This document shows, piece after piece, positions 12,901 through 25,254 of a DNA stretch of 64,000 nt. The stretch comes from Fratercula arctica (lineage: Eukaryota > Chordata > Aves > Charadriiformes > Alcidae), in the NCBI GenBank assembly GCA_947846985.1, contig CANTUZ010000026.1, forward strand, positions 56,898,730 through 56,962,729, written 5' to 3'. Each line of letters starts with the position of its first letter. The first letter of the stretch is position 1. Below the pieces are notes generated by a model. The model saw nothing but the letters and a program-made list of their open reading frames with translations, had not been told where the DNA came from and made no database searches. The position numbers were made by a program, and so were the translations under genes.

Positions 12901-15900
12901 TCCTTTGCTGCACTAGGTGTGGAAATACTACTTGCCATGCTGAGGACAAAACAGAAATTGCGCAAGAGCAATTAACTAAATCTTCCCTGCAGAAGAATAT
13001 GTAGACACACCTTGCCTTCTGTAATAAGATCAAAGAGCTCTAGAAATACATTTGCCAAGGCCTTTAAAGAACATTATCCCCGAATCACCTGGAATGTGAC
13101 TGACATGGTGAATGCTGTTGTCCTTGCTGGCATTTCTAGCCTCATATCTGGGATGGCACGCAACTCACATTTGTATCTTTAGAGAAATGAATTAAGTAGC
13201 ATTAGAAAGAAACATGAACAACCTGTTGTTACTCAATGGATTCAGGACTAAGCAGAACTACAACGCTTTACATTAGCTGAGCAGTTCTGCCTGTTATTCG
13301 TTTACACTCTTTACTGTCTCAAATTTAATTTACGTTGCTTTATCTGCATTTCTGTTTTGAATCACAAAAGGCCTTACAAAAACCTTTGCTAGGCAGACAT
13401 TCTTTGTGTCCCAAGACAGAGCTGCCTTTTTGAAGATTCCTAGCAATTAGCCAAAATGATAGATCTGTATTGTGTAGTCTACATGTGCCCCATGTGTAAA
13501 GGAATCAGCTTCCAATGTATAAGAGTTACACAATAAACCATCAATAACAGTACCTTTACTAGAATAATACGAGTAAAATGGTCATAAAATTATAAACATT
13601 TAACTTAAATAAGTATTTTATTGATCTGCAGTTTTTAATATCAACATTACACTTTGAAAATACTAAGCATGTTACAAAAGACTATGAAGATATTAGTTGG
13701 GTTTTCTAATTATTCTAAAGAAAAATAATTGTAATTATAATTTTAATTTTAGAACGTAGGTGTCTATAATCAGCCTTATATGCTACACCTGAACAGTGAT
13801 GACTCAGTTGTATTTTACCATTTGGTTACATTTCGCAGAAAACTCATGGAGGCATAGGTACGTAGGCAAAACAGTGCTACAGGTTCAGTGTTTAATTGCG
13901 GGCCAATTGTATGCCCCAAAATAAGAAGAAATTAAAAATTAAAAATAAATTAAGCCCAATGTTATTAACACTGGAAGCCAGTGAAGTTCCATGTGATGAG
14001 TTTGACTAAGAGGCCTTTAAACGCAGCTGCAGATTTCTCCTCCTTTACACTGCCAGCCACAACTCACTCTCAACCCAGTAGCAGACCCGCAGCACGCAGT
14101 TCCCCATGCATGGGTTGGAACTTCCCCTTCTCGGCAGGGACACACAGCTCTGTTTTCCCTTTCACTAACACAAATGTAAGCATTTACAGAAAAGCTCATT
14201 TCTGACAAAAAAAAAAAAAAAAAAAAGATATTTTAATGAAGCAAAAATGAAACTCATCCTACACCCCCCAATCTCATTTCCAAAAGAAATCATGCACAGA
14301 GGAGCCATCTTTTCAAAGCTCCCTTCATTTGCAACCAGGAGTGGTCTGCAGCATCCTCTTACCTGTCACTTTTATTGTCTTACTTTTCCTCGCACCTTGC
14401 CCACAGATGAATTCAGACTGTGCCAGTCCCAGTCTTTTCCCTCTTCTCCTGATGTAGAGCAGTCTCATCCTGCTAGCTGCTAATTCCCTTTCAAAATGGA
14501 AATCGATGACACTGCTGGAAACTCCAGTGGAGGGAAAAAAGTTTGACTGTTAAGATGTTTGTCTAAGCTCCCCTTGCTTTGACAAAACTTTATGGGGAAA
14601 ATCCTGTCAGGTTTCCTCTTTTCTTCTGTCGGTGCTTCTCTCTGGCAGGGAGATCTTTACTGTCTCAAAATATTCTTGCACAGTGTCAGCAAATCAGGCA
14701 TTTATCTACAATTAATCTGCAACTTTGTGTTTAATACAAAGCAGCTCACTTGCCCATGACATTCAGAGAATTAGTTATTTAAGGAGTCAAGCATAGGTAT
14801 TAATATAGATAGTTGTCTACTTAAAATGTAAACTGATCATAGTCAAATTACAATAGTCATTATTACCAAAGCAGATCACGCTGCCTTAACGTTAGAAAGC
14901 CTGCCAGGGAAAGTGTCATTGACAGAAACATGTGCTCTCAAAACAATTCAAGAGACTTCTGATTGTGTTCTGAAAAGAAATAGGACTCTAGATTCTTTAG
15001 GCCAGACTTCTAAAGATAAAAGGACATGTAAAGATACCAAACCACTGCAACTTTTGCACAGAAGAGGAACTTTTGAATACTCATTGTGATTTCAATACAG
15101 ATTTTTATAATTGTTTCACAGCCATTTATGAAAAATCCAACCGATGAATCAGTCTGGCAAACCCCAGAAATCTATGGGCTCCCTAAATATCTCCTTTTCC
15201 ACTAATTTGGACTACAGTCCAAAGTTCAAGCCTGCAAACCACTGATCTAATGATTAGGTACCCACAGGACAGGGATAGGTCTCTGGTTCCAATTATCTCT
15301 ATAATGAGTGTTGGCACATTTTCTATGAAATGCTTCTTGAACACATCACCAGTCTTTAGAGCGGGAATGGTATAGCAAAAGTTTGCACTCTTCTAAATGA
15401 AAACCTTCATGCATGTTATTCTGTCATAAAGTGAAGGCTTCACCATGAGGAATTAAAGCACGCATGATTTAAACTTAACCTACGTTTCTTAAAAGAGGGG
15501 GCTGGTTGTTGTAAGATGTGGGAGATACAGAACTGAAGGCAGCGATCAGTTAAACAGTTTGCAAAAATGTTTGTTAACTTAGCTTTGAGTAAAGTTAGGA
15601 AGAGAGCTATAATCAAACAGTTATTCTGCCACTCATTTTTTCCATTCATATTGTTTCCTTGATGGTATTCCATCCTTTGATGTACACACAAATATTCCAG
15701 CAGATTAGGTAAGATCTGTCTTAAAATCAATGCAGTTTAACCGGGGCAGCAAACTGAATTAAGGTGAAACAACACGAGAAGTCTTTGATGCAGTTTAAAT
15801 ATTAAGTAAGTAGCTCAAACATTGATTAGTCAAACCTGTTTTGGGAGAAAAATAATTTAAAAACCCCACGCAAAACATAGGCTGCTCATGAAGCACAACA

Positions 15901-17133
15901 AAAGCACAGTGGAAAAGATAAAGAACCATCCCTGAGACCAAAGCAAATTTGGGTTCATGAGGTCAAATTTTACAGTCCTTATGCATGAAAGATACATGTG
16001 CCTAAATTGTGCAAAGTACTTCCTACAGGTGCTACCTGCCCTACAGTTACTTTAATCTTCGCCTTAATTAGTCCAGATTACTAGCTAAAGGTATAAATTG
16101 CTATTTGCTTTTCAAATGAATCTCATAGAAGTGTTGAAGAATCAGGCCTTTTTGTAAGCAACGAACGGAGATTTCACCCTTATTCCTTTCCTCTCATTTT
16201 CTTCTCAATGCATTAGGCTTTTCCATTCCTACCAAAGTTAAGGAACTCACACAGAGTGGTCAGATAGTTATAGTGCAGCAAAGGACACACACCTGTTAGT
16301 AAGCAGCAAATTGGTTGCCTGAAAAGAGCCCCAGACAGCTGAAATATGCTCATTCATACGTATTCTGTAACTGAGGACGTAGACAGGGAAGATGCTCCAA
16401 ACTCAGTAATTTGCCTTAAATTTTCTGCTGTCACTAACAGTAGGATTTCCAAGCATTCTCACGGCATTTGCAGGAACTCAATTAATCTAAAGGACATCCA
16501 GTTTTAGGCAGGCAAGAGCTTTGTTTACAGCCATGGAGTTATGATGCAGGATCACGTCCTTCCCTGTGGAGTCACATGAGGTTGGAACATCTCTTACTCC
16601 ATGAGAAATTCAATGGAACACAAGGAGAGATCCATTTACTCCTCAGAATTTACCTGTGACCTGTTAATGAGTTCTTAATTTTTCTGTAATTTTTCCACGT
16701 TTGGCAGTCTGGTGCAGCAGGGAAGGCTAAAAGCAGAATGGAAACTGAGGTGTAACTTCCCCTCCTTCCTCAGAAACATTCTGGCAGGTTTTGTGTTTCT
16801 TTTGGAAAGGTGGATAAATTGTAGTCTTTCCCCCACCCCATTTTTGTTTCAACAATTACAGCTCTGACATGCTCCTGTCAGTTTGACATATTTGTATTTC
16901 TCTTATGTACTTGCTGAATGATTAATATCCAAGAGATAATATTTTAACTCAGACAGAATAGGACTGTAATTTTTTCATGGTCTTTGAATCTTGCCTCCTG
17001 AAAGAATCAATGTTTGCACCACAGAAACGAGAGAGAGAAAGAAACAAAAATATACCAGACGGAAAAATTTGTTGCTAGGTTATTTCTTAAGAGAGTCCAT
17101 ATATTCAGTGATACTATTTAAGCTACCTCTAGC
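9917..17133. other. Non-genic unique DNA, possible regulatory patch
   Basis: No gene or transposon is recognised. The stretch is AT-rich, particularly 13540-13760 and 13920-13955. At 10745-10910 there is a dense group of transcription-factor-like motifs: forkhead GTAAACA at 10765, CRE-like TACGTCATC at 10781, and two homeodomain-type TTAATTA cores at about 10852-10876. That group is described as a finding, since function is only inferred. Open frames, such as those at 12794-13033 and 15440-15730 on the minus strand, are short and have no known domain. Confidence 0.65.
14207..14226. repeat. A20 homopolymer
   Basis: Twenty consecutive A, with no AATAAA and no gene-like body in the preceding bases. 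It is treated as a simple repeat. Confidence 0.85.
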
Positions 17134-17138
17134 AGCTT
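17134..17138. repeat. Target-site duplication, left copy (AGCTT)
   Basis: The 5 bases immediately left of the LTR are AGCTT, matching exactly the 5 bases right of it at 17942-17946. Five-base duplications are usual for ERV-L class elements. The match fixes the insertion boundaries to the base. Confidence 0.85.
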
Positions 17139-17285
17139 TGACGTGGTTTGGGCCAGACTAGCCACTGAAACAAACAACAGATGCTGCCTGACCTCTCTCC
17201 CTTCAGAGATGAGAGACCATCTCCCTTCAGGGAGAGGAGGAAGCGAGAGAAAAAAGACTTAAGAATTTAAAAGAAACTTAACTAC

Positions 17286-17291
17286 TTTAAT
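17286..17291 (-). terminator. LTR polyadenylation signal (ATTAAA)
   Basis: An ATTAAA hexamer on the minus strand lies about 290 bases downstream of the LTR TATA box and about 150 bases before the LTR end. That position fits the R/U5 border of a retroviral LTR. The AT-rich DNA around it offers other near matches, so the exact hexamer used is uncertain. Confidence 0.5.
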
Positions 17292-17577
17292 GAAATATTA
17301 ATAATAAAATAATAAAAAGAAAAGATATTTATATCAAAAAAAGAAAATAACGGAATATATATAATATATGCAAAACCAGTATCAAGCTCCCAGGCTGACG
17401 ATCACGTCACCAGCAGGCACTGGGAAAGTCCCAGACTGGACTCAGTGATGGACAGGAGCTGAGCTCAGGAACTCGATTCAGGAACGTACAGATCAGGATT
17501 GAAGGCAGATGAACAGGCAGAGTCCTCCTTGGAGGCCAGCCATTGAAGAAAGAGAGCTGATCCTTTGAGCCCTCAGC

Positions 17578-17584
17578 TTTTATA
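17578..17584 (-). promoter_or_regulatory. LTR TATA box
   Basis: TATAAAA lies on the minus strand within CAGTATAAAAGCTGAG, roughly 360 bases from the U3 end of the LTR. This is the expected place for the core promoter. Transcription would start about 25-30 bases on, near 17550, and run leftwards. Activity in the present genome is unknown. Confidence 0.65.
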
Positions 17585-17941
17585 CTGAGTGTGGGGCAGA
17601 TGGGATGGCATACCCTGTTGGACAGTTTGGGTCACCTGTCCTGTCCCTTCCTCCCAACAGGTGCGACCCTTCTACACTCTTCTGCTTCTGACCCTCCAAC
17701 TTGGTTCATACCAAAGTTAGCTGACCTTGGTTGTTATAGTAGTAAGTGTAAGCAGGACCCACTCTACATACCATTCCTCGGCATAAATTATAAACAATCA
17801 GGTCTTATCACTCTGGAAAAGGACAGTGTGTCACAAATATGTTGTTAATTTCAGAGAATTCAGTTAGTTAGAAGGTCGTTATCTGCAAAGTAAAATTACT
17901 GAGCAGAAAATATTGGTTCTGTTTTACCTCAAACCAGGACA

Positions 17942-17946
17942 AGCTT
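17942..17946. repeat. Target-site duplication, right copy (AGCTT)
   Basis: An exact match to 17134-17138, directly abutting the TGTCC end of the LTR. It shows a simple insertion that has not been rearranged at its edges. Confidence 0.85.
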
Positions 17947-19210
17947 TAATAGAATTTGTTGCATTTAGCAATTCCAAGTGCTAAGGAAAGCACAAGTGAC
18001 AGTACAGTAGCATGGAAATAAAGTACGAATCTTGTTCTGTAGGTTACTCCCCAAGTACTCAGAGATCTTCTACCTCAAATATCTACCATATGGTCAATGT
18101 TCAAATGCCCACTAGATATCATGATGCTTCATCTCACTGATGGCTACTTTTCTTTAATTTGACACATCTTTTATATATGTTTCCATTAATACTTATCTAA
18201 GACTAAAATTTGAAACATAAAAATCCTTGAAGATTTTTCCACCTATAGAAGGTGGCCTATATTCCAAAACATCTACAGTAAAAGATACTATGCTAAAAGT
18301 CATAATTTCTGAAAGTCATATATACATGACACTTCAGTAGATAACACTACACATGTACATTTGGACAGGGAAAAATTACGCTCATTATTAGTTTTAATAT
18401 CAAAGAGTGTGCCAAAATACCAGCTCACCTCTGCTCCACTACACTGTTCTAGTAAGACCTAAGAATATAACTCAGAGCTATATTTTTTCCAGGTACATGG
18501 GAAGCATTAATGGGTGATATTTACATCAAAGAATTTAATCTTTTTGCTCCTGTCTTAAGTCTAACAATTTTCATCCTGTGTTTTAGAAAGTGATCCGTTC
18601 TTGACCTAGCAATTACAAGTGATGGAGATTACAGATGGTTGGGAAAAAAAGAAAAAAAAAAAGGCAAAACAAATTTTTTCCTTAGAAGAAATCTCAAATG
18701 GAATACCTGAGTTCAGATTTTTTCAACTAAAATTGCGAATTGAAAATCTGAAATTACTATATAAGAAGAAAGCTGGTTTAAACCAGTCTTAAATACAATA
18801 GCATGGGGGTTGGTTGTTAAGCACTGAATCTTTATCTGATAGTATATTTTATGTCAAAATAAGAATAATATTAGACCTATCCTTGAGGAAAGTTCATATT
18901 TGGGGAAAAAAAGTGAACATGTTTTTAAAAAAAAAAAATCTATAAAATTGTTGATATCTGTATAAAAGAAAGATTTCTCTGAATACATATGTTCTACATT
19001 CAAAAAAATCCCTTGGTAAAATGCTTCAGTAGCTAATTATTCTCTTTTATAATTTGCATTGTAATTGAATTTGTCTATCACCAAATGCCAGGCAATCCTT
19101 GGTCTCTTTGCTTCAGAGTCAGGGAACCTCTTCTGTCAGATCCTACATGTGCTTTTTCGGATTCAAATCAAGTAATATTTAAGTTTCTTTTGTTCTAAAT
19201 CCAGCCTTTT

Positions 19211-19240
19211 ACCACCACCACCACCACCAAAAAAAAAAAA
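19211..19240. repeat. (ACC)6 followed by A12
   Basis: Six perfect ACC units run straight into 12 A. This is a short compound microsatellite. Confidence 0.9.
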
Positions 19241-22200
19241 GTTAAAATACTTTTTAAAAGAGATTAATCGTGTTTTTTAATATTTTATTCAAGGAATTCT
19301 CAAACAATTCACTGGTGTGTTTTTGGCACCATATCCCTAGTACCTGTAGATAATCATCTTGCACTTTGAAAACCAGCACTTCTCTATATGTCTATATGTA
19401 ATAATGCGATTCATAATCTGCACTTAAAATATCTGTTTATGTAGTCTCCATAATGACGATACTGTGCTTAGAAGATGAATTAAAACTTTCATTATCCTTA
19501 AGAAAATAAGAATCAGTTTAAAGAAGATCTATCATGGTGTCTCACTACCCTTTAGAAGAAAACAAAACAAAACATTTATTATAATTTTTTTGAAATAAGT
19601 TCAACAAGGAAACAGCTCTTCTCTTCTTTAAAGAGCTCAAATTCTTAACATATTGCTACTAGTATTTGTGGATTTGTAGATTTTTTTCTCCTTGTCCTCT
19701 AAATATCAAAGGTGTCTCCTTTAAGTGCTATTTTAAACTGGGTATCAGAAAAGCTTTGCTTCTTGTGACTCATGGGTTAGGAAAAAAAAATGATTATAGC
19801 ATTTAATCCAAACACTTCTAGTTTGTTTTTGTTTTTAACTCCTGTTTCAAACTGGAGCTACAGAGGAGATAAAAAGCAGAACTCCTCCTAATTTCCATCT
19901 TCCCCTTTTTCCACGGTAACAGAATCATGGTTTCTGTTTCAGTTGTTGTCAGATGGAAGTGAATCTAACGATTATGAAGGAAGTGTGGTCTTGAAAGCCC
20001 TCGAGAATTACGTAGTCCACAACCAAAAGTCGTATAGCATGGTTTTGGGAACACGTTCTAAATATGACTTTTTAGGTTTGTGGGAATCACTGAAAGCCAT
20101 CCTGCTGCAGCATCATTTCTATACTGGCAGTACCTTACTGAACTGTTTGAGTGCCTGGAGTAACAGAAAATTTTTGTTTTGCTTGTGTGTGCAGCTTTGC
20201 CTCACTTATTAAACTGTCTTTATTTGGATCCACAATTTTTCTTGCTTTTGCTCTTCTGATTCTCTCCTCCATTTCACTGTGGGGGGTGGTGGTGTGGGTG
20301 TGAGCGAGCAGGGTTGGAGTAAGGGAACAGCTAGTGAATGCTTGGTTATGGATGGAGGCCAACCCACCACAGTATTGAATGCACACGATGACAGAGTTCA
20401 TCGATACAGGTTAACCATCCTCTGACACTGCAAGTGGCCTTACCATAGTCTAACTCCACACAAGTGAAGTTCACTAATAACTTGTTTTTAACAGCATAAG
20501 CTCTGTCCCTATGGAATGCTGAGATCTGGCCATGCCAGGTTCCCGGCACTCACCACTCAGCTGTGTAGACATAGCAAATAATAGCCCTGCAGTAAGCAGG
20601 GTCATCTCTGGATCATGCTATTTGCATAAAGCTAGCCAAATATGCATAGCCAAATAATTTGGACTGGTTTAATTCATGTCAGGGCAATCACAAATTTAAT
20701 TTGCCTGAAATCGGAATGCGAACCTCTGTGGAGGACACTATGGCAGGGAAGAGAATTTGGTCTGCAACATTGACAAGGAAATTTGTATTGCCAAATGTGC
20801 ACAGGAAAGCTGAGGCACATGTAAGAGAAATCAATCAGTGCAGAGCATAAGAAAGCCCAATGGCAATGCTAGGAGAAACCCAGTGCCGTAGGAATAAGAG
20901 TACACCATGTACGCTGCTTTTCTAAGATATTTGCTACTCCCTTATGTTACCTTGCCGTCTAGTTGAAATTCGATGCGACCCTTGAGGCTCAGAAAGCACT
21001 TGCCAATGGTAAGGCAGTCCAAGCGCTGGAGCATGGCCTTTCATTGTAACAGTCCCCAGAGAAACACTAAGGATCAAAATCCTGTTTCCTTCCCTTTGGC
21101 CACCTCTGTTAAATGTCTTTCCTCCTCACTCCCTCTCTGGTTGCTGGGAGAGATGATATTGCATATCAACCTACAACTGCTTTGCTGAATTTGCAGATCA
21201 GATTCCTGGATTTGTTTTTGTGTTGTTTTTTTTTTTTTCCTTCCTTTTTCTTTTCCCTGCCTCATTTGATTTATAGCTTTGGAACATTATTTGAAGGCTT
21301 GCAGCCTGTTTCTGGAGGATTACGTTTGAACACATCTCTGCTGTCTTTCCCCCACTTCTCTTAAGGACAGTTCATGATAAGATTGTTTGCAGCGCCTTCT
21401 GCCTCTGATAGTCTCTGCAGTCCAGGAAATTCACTTGTCCTTTCCCAATAAATTACTCAGTATGGATAATAGATCAGATTCTGTCCTTTCTTTGCTTTAT
21501 GCCTAAAAGACTTGCTCAGCTGCTGAGTATTGTATAAAAAGTGTTGGTCTATAAATTTTTTGCTAGGAGTTAAACCATTCTGATATATACAAGATGTGGG
21601 CCATGGTGTGGGGGATGTCCAAGCAGATACGCCATCAACATCACCTCAGCATTTGAGTGTTTTCTTTTCATATTCTTCAGGCCTACAACAAACAGCACAT
21701 AGAAGCTGTTACCCCTAATAGGTAAGGGGAAATATAACTTACCTGAGTGAAGAAATTCTCACTGTCTTTGCCACACCAAAATGTGACCAAGTCAGACTGC
21801 AGCTGTTTAATATTTCATCTCTGAGTGAGCTGTAAGGAAAAAAAAAAAAAAGCCTCCAACCCATAAGAGGCTGTATCAGCTTTGCAGTGCTGTATGTGGA
21901 CATGGCAGGGAGGTGGCCAGTTTCTGAGACAAAAACCCTTTTCGTTTCCGCACAACATTTCTTCAGGAATAAGCTCTGGAACAGACTCTTCTTGTGGTTG
22001 CAGCACAATAACACAGCATACTGTCCCATAGATAATGTAAGCCATGCTGCCTGCTTATGAGCCACAGATCTTCATAAGTCCAATGAAAATGCTGTGGTAA
22101 ATTCCTTCCAAAGCATTTCTTAACCATCTTCTACATAAACACACTTTGAACCTTTTGTGGATATTTCCATGTGAGATGTCTAATTTGATGCTTTATGAGT

Positions 22201-22418
22201 CACCTGTTCCCTGGAAGACACGGAACAGTGAATAATCATTGCTCAGTGGAAACTCCTAACAGAGAAGAAAATAATGAGTGCCTTATATATTCGTGGTGGA
22301 GCAAAGAAGAAAAGTGAGCCAGAGAGTAGGACCAAATGACTGGAAGTTGATGGGAATGTTGCAATTTGTCAAGTCACTTTAGTTTTTGTTTGTTCCTTCC
22401 TTCTAGCCTTATGGTTTG

Positions 22419-22421
<3 letters not shown>

Positions 22422-22473
<52 letters not shown>
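22422..22473. repeat. (TTA)17 microsatellite
   Basis: About 17 uninterrupted TTA units, the longest perfect trinucleotide repeat in the window. A repeat this long and pure is likely to vary in length between individuals. Confidence 0.95.
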
Positions 22474-22474
<1 letters not shown>

Positions 22475-25030
22475 TATTAAGTCTACAGGAATTTACTCAT
22501 TAGGTTTGCCTATTCATCTTTCTGAATCAAGTTGGCCAAAGATGTCTCTCTTCTTGATGTGAGAGAGAAAGGCAAACAAGAGAAACTACCTCATGAGAAG
22601 AGACACGCGTATACATGTGCAACCAAAAAATTCAGTTACTGACACAGTTCTCAAGCAGATCTTAAAAAATGCATTCTGTTCCTGCTCAAATGGTATTTAT
22701 CTATCTCTGCTCTTTCTACTGAAAAAGAAATACAGTAAATATCACCAATTCCTTCCTCTCCCCAAAGGTGGTGGTGATTGCTTAAAATAAAACTCTGAGG
22801 GCATAAGCCAGGCACAAATTGGTGAAGTTAGGGTCATGAAAATTAAACACTGTTACCCACATAGCCATTTTGAGCCCATTTTACTATGCGTATTTATAAA
22901 TCATGAATGGAAAACCCCCTCATTTTTGTAGAGGAGAAACATGTTACATTGACATTAAGCTGATGGAGAGGGAAAAAGAGGGAGGGTTAAGCTGACTGAA
23001 CTTGTTTTGGGATTCCACTCAGTGGTTCTTCATGCAACTGTTTGTAGGTAAAGATGCTCTGTGAAATCAGCATCTCGCAGCACTATCAAATACTATTGCT
23101 GGCTGCCGAACGGAAACAGGACCTGCCCTTTTCATTTGTTGTCGTTGTGATGGTGGAGGGAAATCAGTTTTAGGTTTTATTTTTTTTTCCTCCCCATAGC
23201 TGGGAATGTTTTCTAACTCAAGCATAGATTTCACATGAAGGCCCCATACACTCTTACAGCCCCTTTGCCTTTGGAAACCTGCGTACTTTGTGCTTCGAAG
23301 TCACAACAAACACCCATATAGTTCCATTAGCATGGAATGGCCTAGCATTTGAAAAACAACTGTGCAGAATGCTAATTTCACTGTTTCGACGCCAGTTCTT
23401 TATTTCTGCACATCTGTGAGTGAGAAAAACATCAGCTGTATTTAGAAATTAGGCTTTTCAGAACGACAATGCCTTGAAGGTAGACCACATTGTCCTCAGT
23501 ACTAATGCCACGTAAAACTCTCATGCCTGAAAAGAAGAGAAGAAACTAATTGCTGTGGTAGAGCAGCAGCTCAAGGGACCATTTCAGAAATACAAAGATA
23601 AACAAAATATGCTGTTCCATTGACATTCACATCTTCCATCCTTGTGTTTCAACTTTTTGTTCAACATTTGGGAAGAGCCTTTCACTTCCAGGTTCTCAGC
23701 CAGGAACACAGGTTCTACAGACTACTGGCAAGCAAAATAATGTTTTAATGTGGCTCTGAGGATTTGTGACACGTTACTAAAATATGAATAGCTTTTCTGC
23801 TTCTGACTGTGTTTTGGTGCTGGAGGAGGGAGGCAGCACACTGAATGCTCGTGCCAAAGATTGATCCTCTGGCTGAATGCTGCATCTCTTGCCCCAGCCC
23901 AGATCAATTCACAGCACAGTTTCTACCATCCCTAACATTCCCCTTGGACACTCTCTAGGGTCCACGTGGGCCCTAATTCCTCACTAAGAAGCATAATTTA
24001 TTAAAGAGGTGCGCCATCCTGCAGTGTGACAGCCTCTGACACCACTTTGCAAACAGCAAACATAATGTATTCATTGAGCAAGGGCTGAAACTGGGCCAGC
24101 AACAAGTGGTACTGATGTGGCAAATGGAGGAAAGTGATTTGCATTTTGTTAACAATTTGGTGATAGTGCTCTTGTTAAGCAGAGGTGACAACAGAAGAGT
24201 AAGATTAATATAGTAGGGAACGCCCGTGAGTCTTCAGAAAAGTGGAAACAAATGCTGCTCAGCTTTACAGAGGTTGCAACACCACGGAAGTAAATACAGG
24301 AATGAAATACTTATGTTTTAATACTTACACATCATTATAAAAGAAATACCTCTCTCACATGTATTTCAATGTGAAAGGAAACAAACACCTGATCTATATT
24401 TTCATATCTAACTCTATTGAGTTTTATAGACCTTAGAAGCATGTGAAAAATTGTCAATAATCTCTCTTTATCCACACAGACTAAATGATAGCAAAGAAGA
24501 TCAACATCAAAGTACCTGATTAATAAAATTTACACAGTTGAGAAACACAGACAATGAAAATGCAGCATGTTCAAACAACGCTCATGCTTTTTCTGAGGTG
24601 TTAGTGACAAGCATGGTGATTTTTGCAATCTTTCTTCAGGACACACTCTCTTTCCTTCCTCCCATCCCTACGTCAAGTTCAGATATAAAAAGAATTGCCA
24701 TGATGGAAGAAAATAACTGTTTGCTCACAGAACTCCTTCACAATCTCCAGATTAAACATGCCTCCAGAGGCTGGTTGAAAGTACCTGCATCTCCAATGAG
24801 TGGTCCTGCGGATTGCAAGGAAGATTATTTTTAATTCAGCTAACAAAAAAAAAGATATTCAGGCAAACAGATGCTGATGGATCTTCTTCCACCCTAAGTA
24901 TTTACAATCTGACCTTGATGGAATGCATACACTGTTTTTATTTTATATATTTACATACTGACAGCTAAACATGCATGTCCTTCTGGCAGTTCATAGACAG
25001 TCAGAATATCTTTGCAACTGCAGCAAAAAA

Positions 25031-25112
25031 CTTCCTTTTCTTTTTTTCTTTTTCTTATTATTTTCTTTATCTTTCTCTTTTTTCTTCTTCACTTTTTCTT
25101 TTTCTTTGTTTT
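25031..25112. repeat. Pyrimidine-rich tract (CTTT)n
   Basis: About 80 bases of T with interspersed C and rare A, in CTTT/TTTTC units. It is low complexity and gives the Phe/Leu-rich chance frame seen on the plus strand at 24975-25184. Confidence 0.8.
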
Positions 25113-25199
25113 GTTGGCAATAGACCTTCAGAAAATCCACCTTATGTTACAGTGCCTGGTATAAGGTGCATATTCCATGTCTGAAACTGAACAAAGTTA

Positions 25200-25254
25200 A
25201 TTAGTATAGAGAAAACCGTTGAGAAATTAGTATTGAGAAAAATTAGTAGAGAAA
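25200..25254. repeat. Three degenerate ATTAGTA-GAGAAAA copies
   Basis: Units starting at 25200, 25226 and 25241 share ATTAGTA followed, after zero to two bases, by GAGAAAA. They look like a local slippage or duplication product. No gene is associated. Confidence 0.6.

Larger units (their letters stand above)
17139..17941 (-). mobile_element. Solo LTR of an avian ERV-L-like endogenous retrovirus
   Basis: This is a complete 803-bp long terminal repeat read on the minus strand. It begins TGTCCTGGTTTG and ends CAAACCACGTCA. The ends form a 12-bp terminal inverted repeat with two mismatches and the retroviral TG...CA termini. A TATAAAA box in GTATAAAAGC context lies at 17578-17584, and an ATTAAA polyadenylation signal at 17286-17291. 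The U3, R and U5 order is therefore intact, with U3 at the high-coordinate end. A perfect AGCTT duplication flanks the element. No internal gag, pol or env sequence is present, so the provirus was reduced to one LTR by recombination between its two LTRs. The terminus resembles ERV-L LTRs known in birds; the exact subfamily is not called. A plus-strand frame at 17591-17848 is a shadow. Confidence 0.92.

Noticed and set aside
17591..17848. Plus-strand 85-codon frame
   Set aside because: It lies entirely inside the minus-strand solo LTR, antisense to U3, and has no domain.
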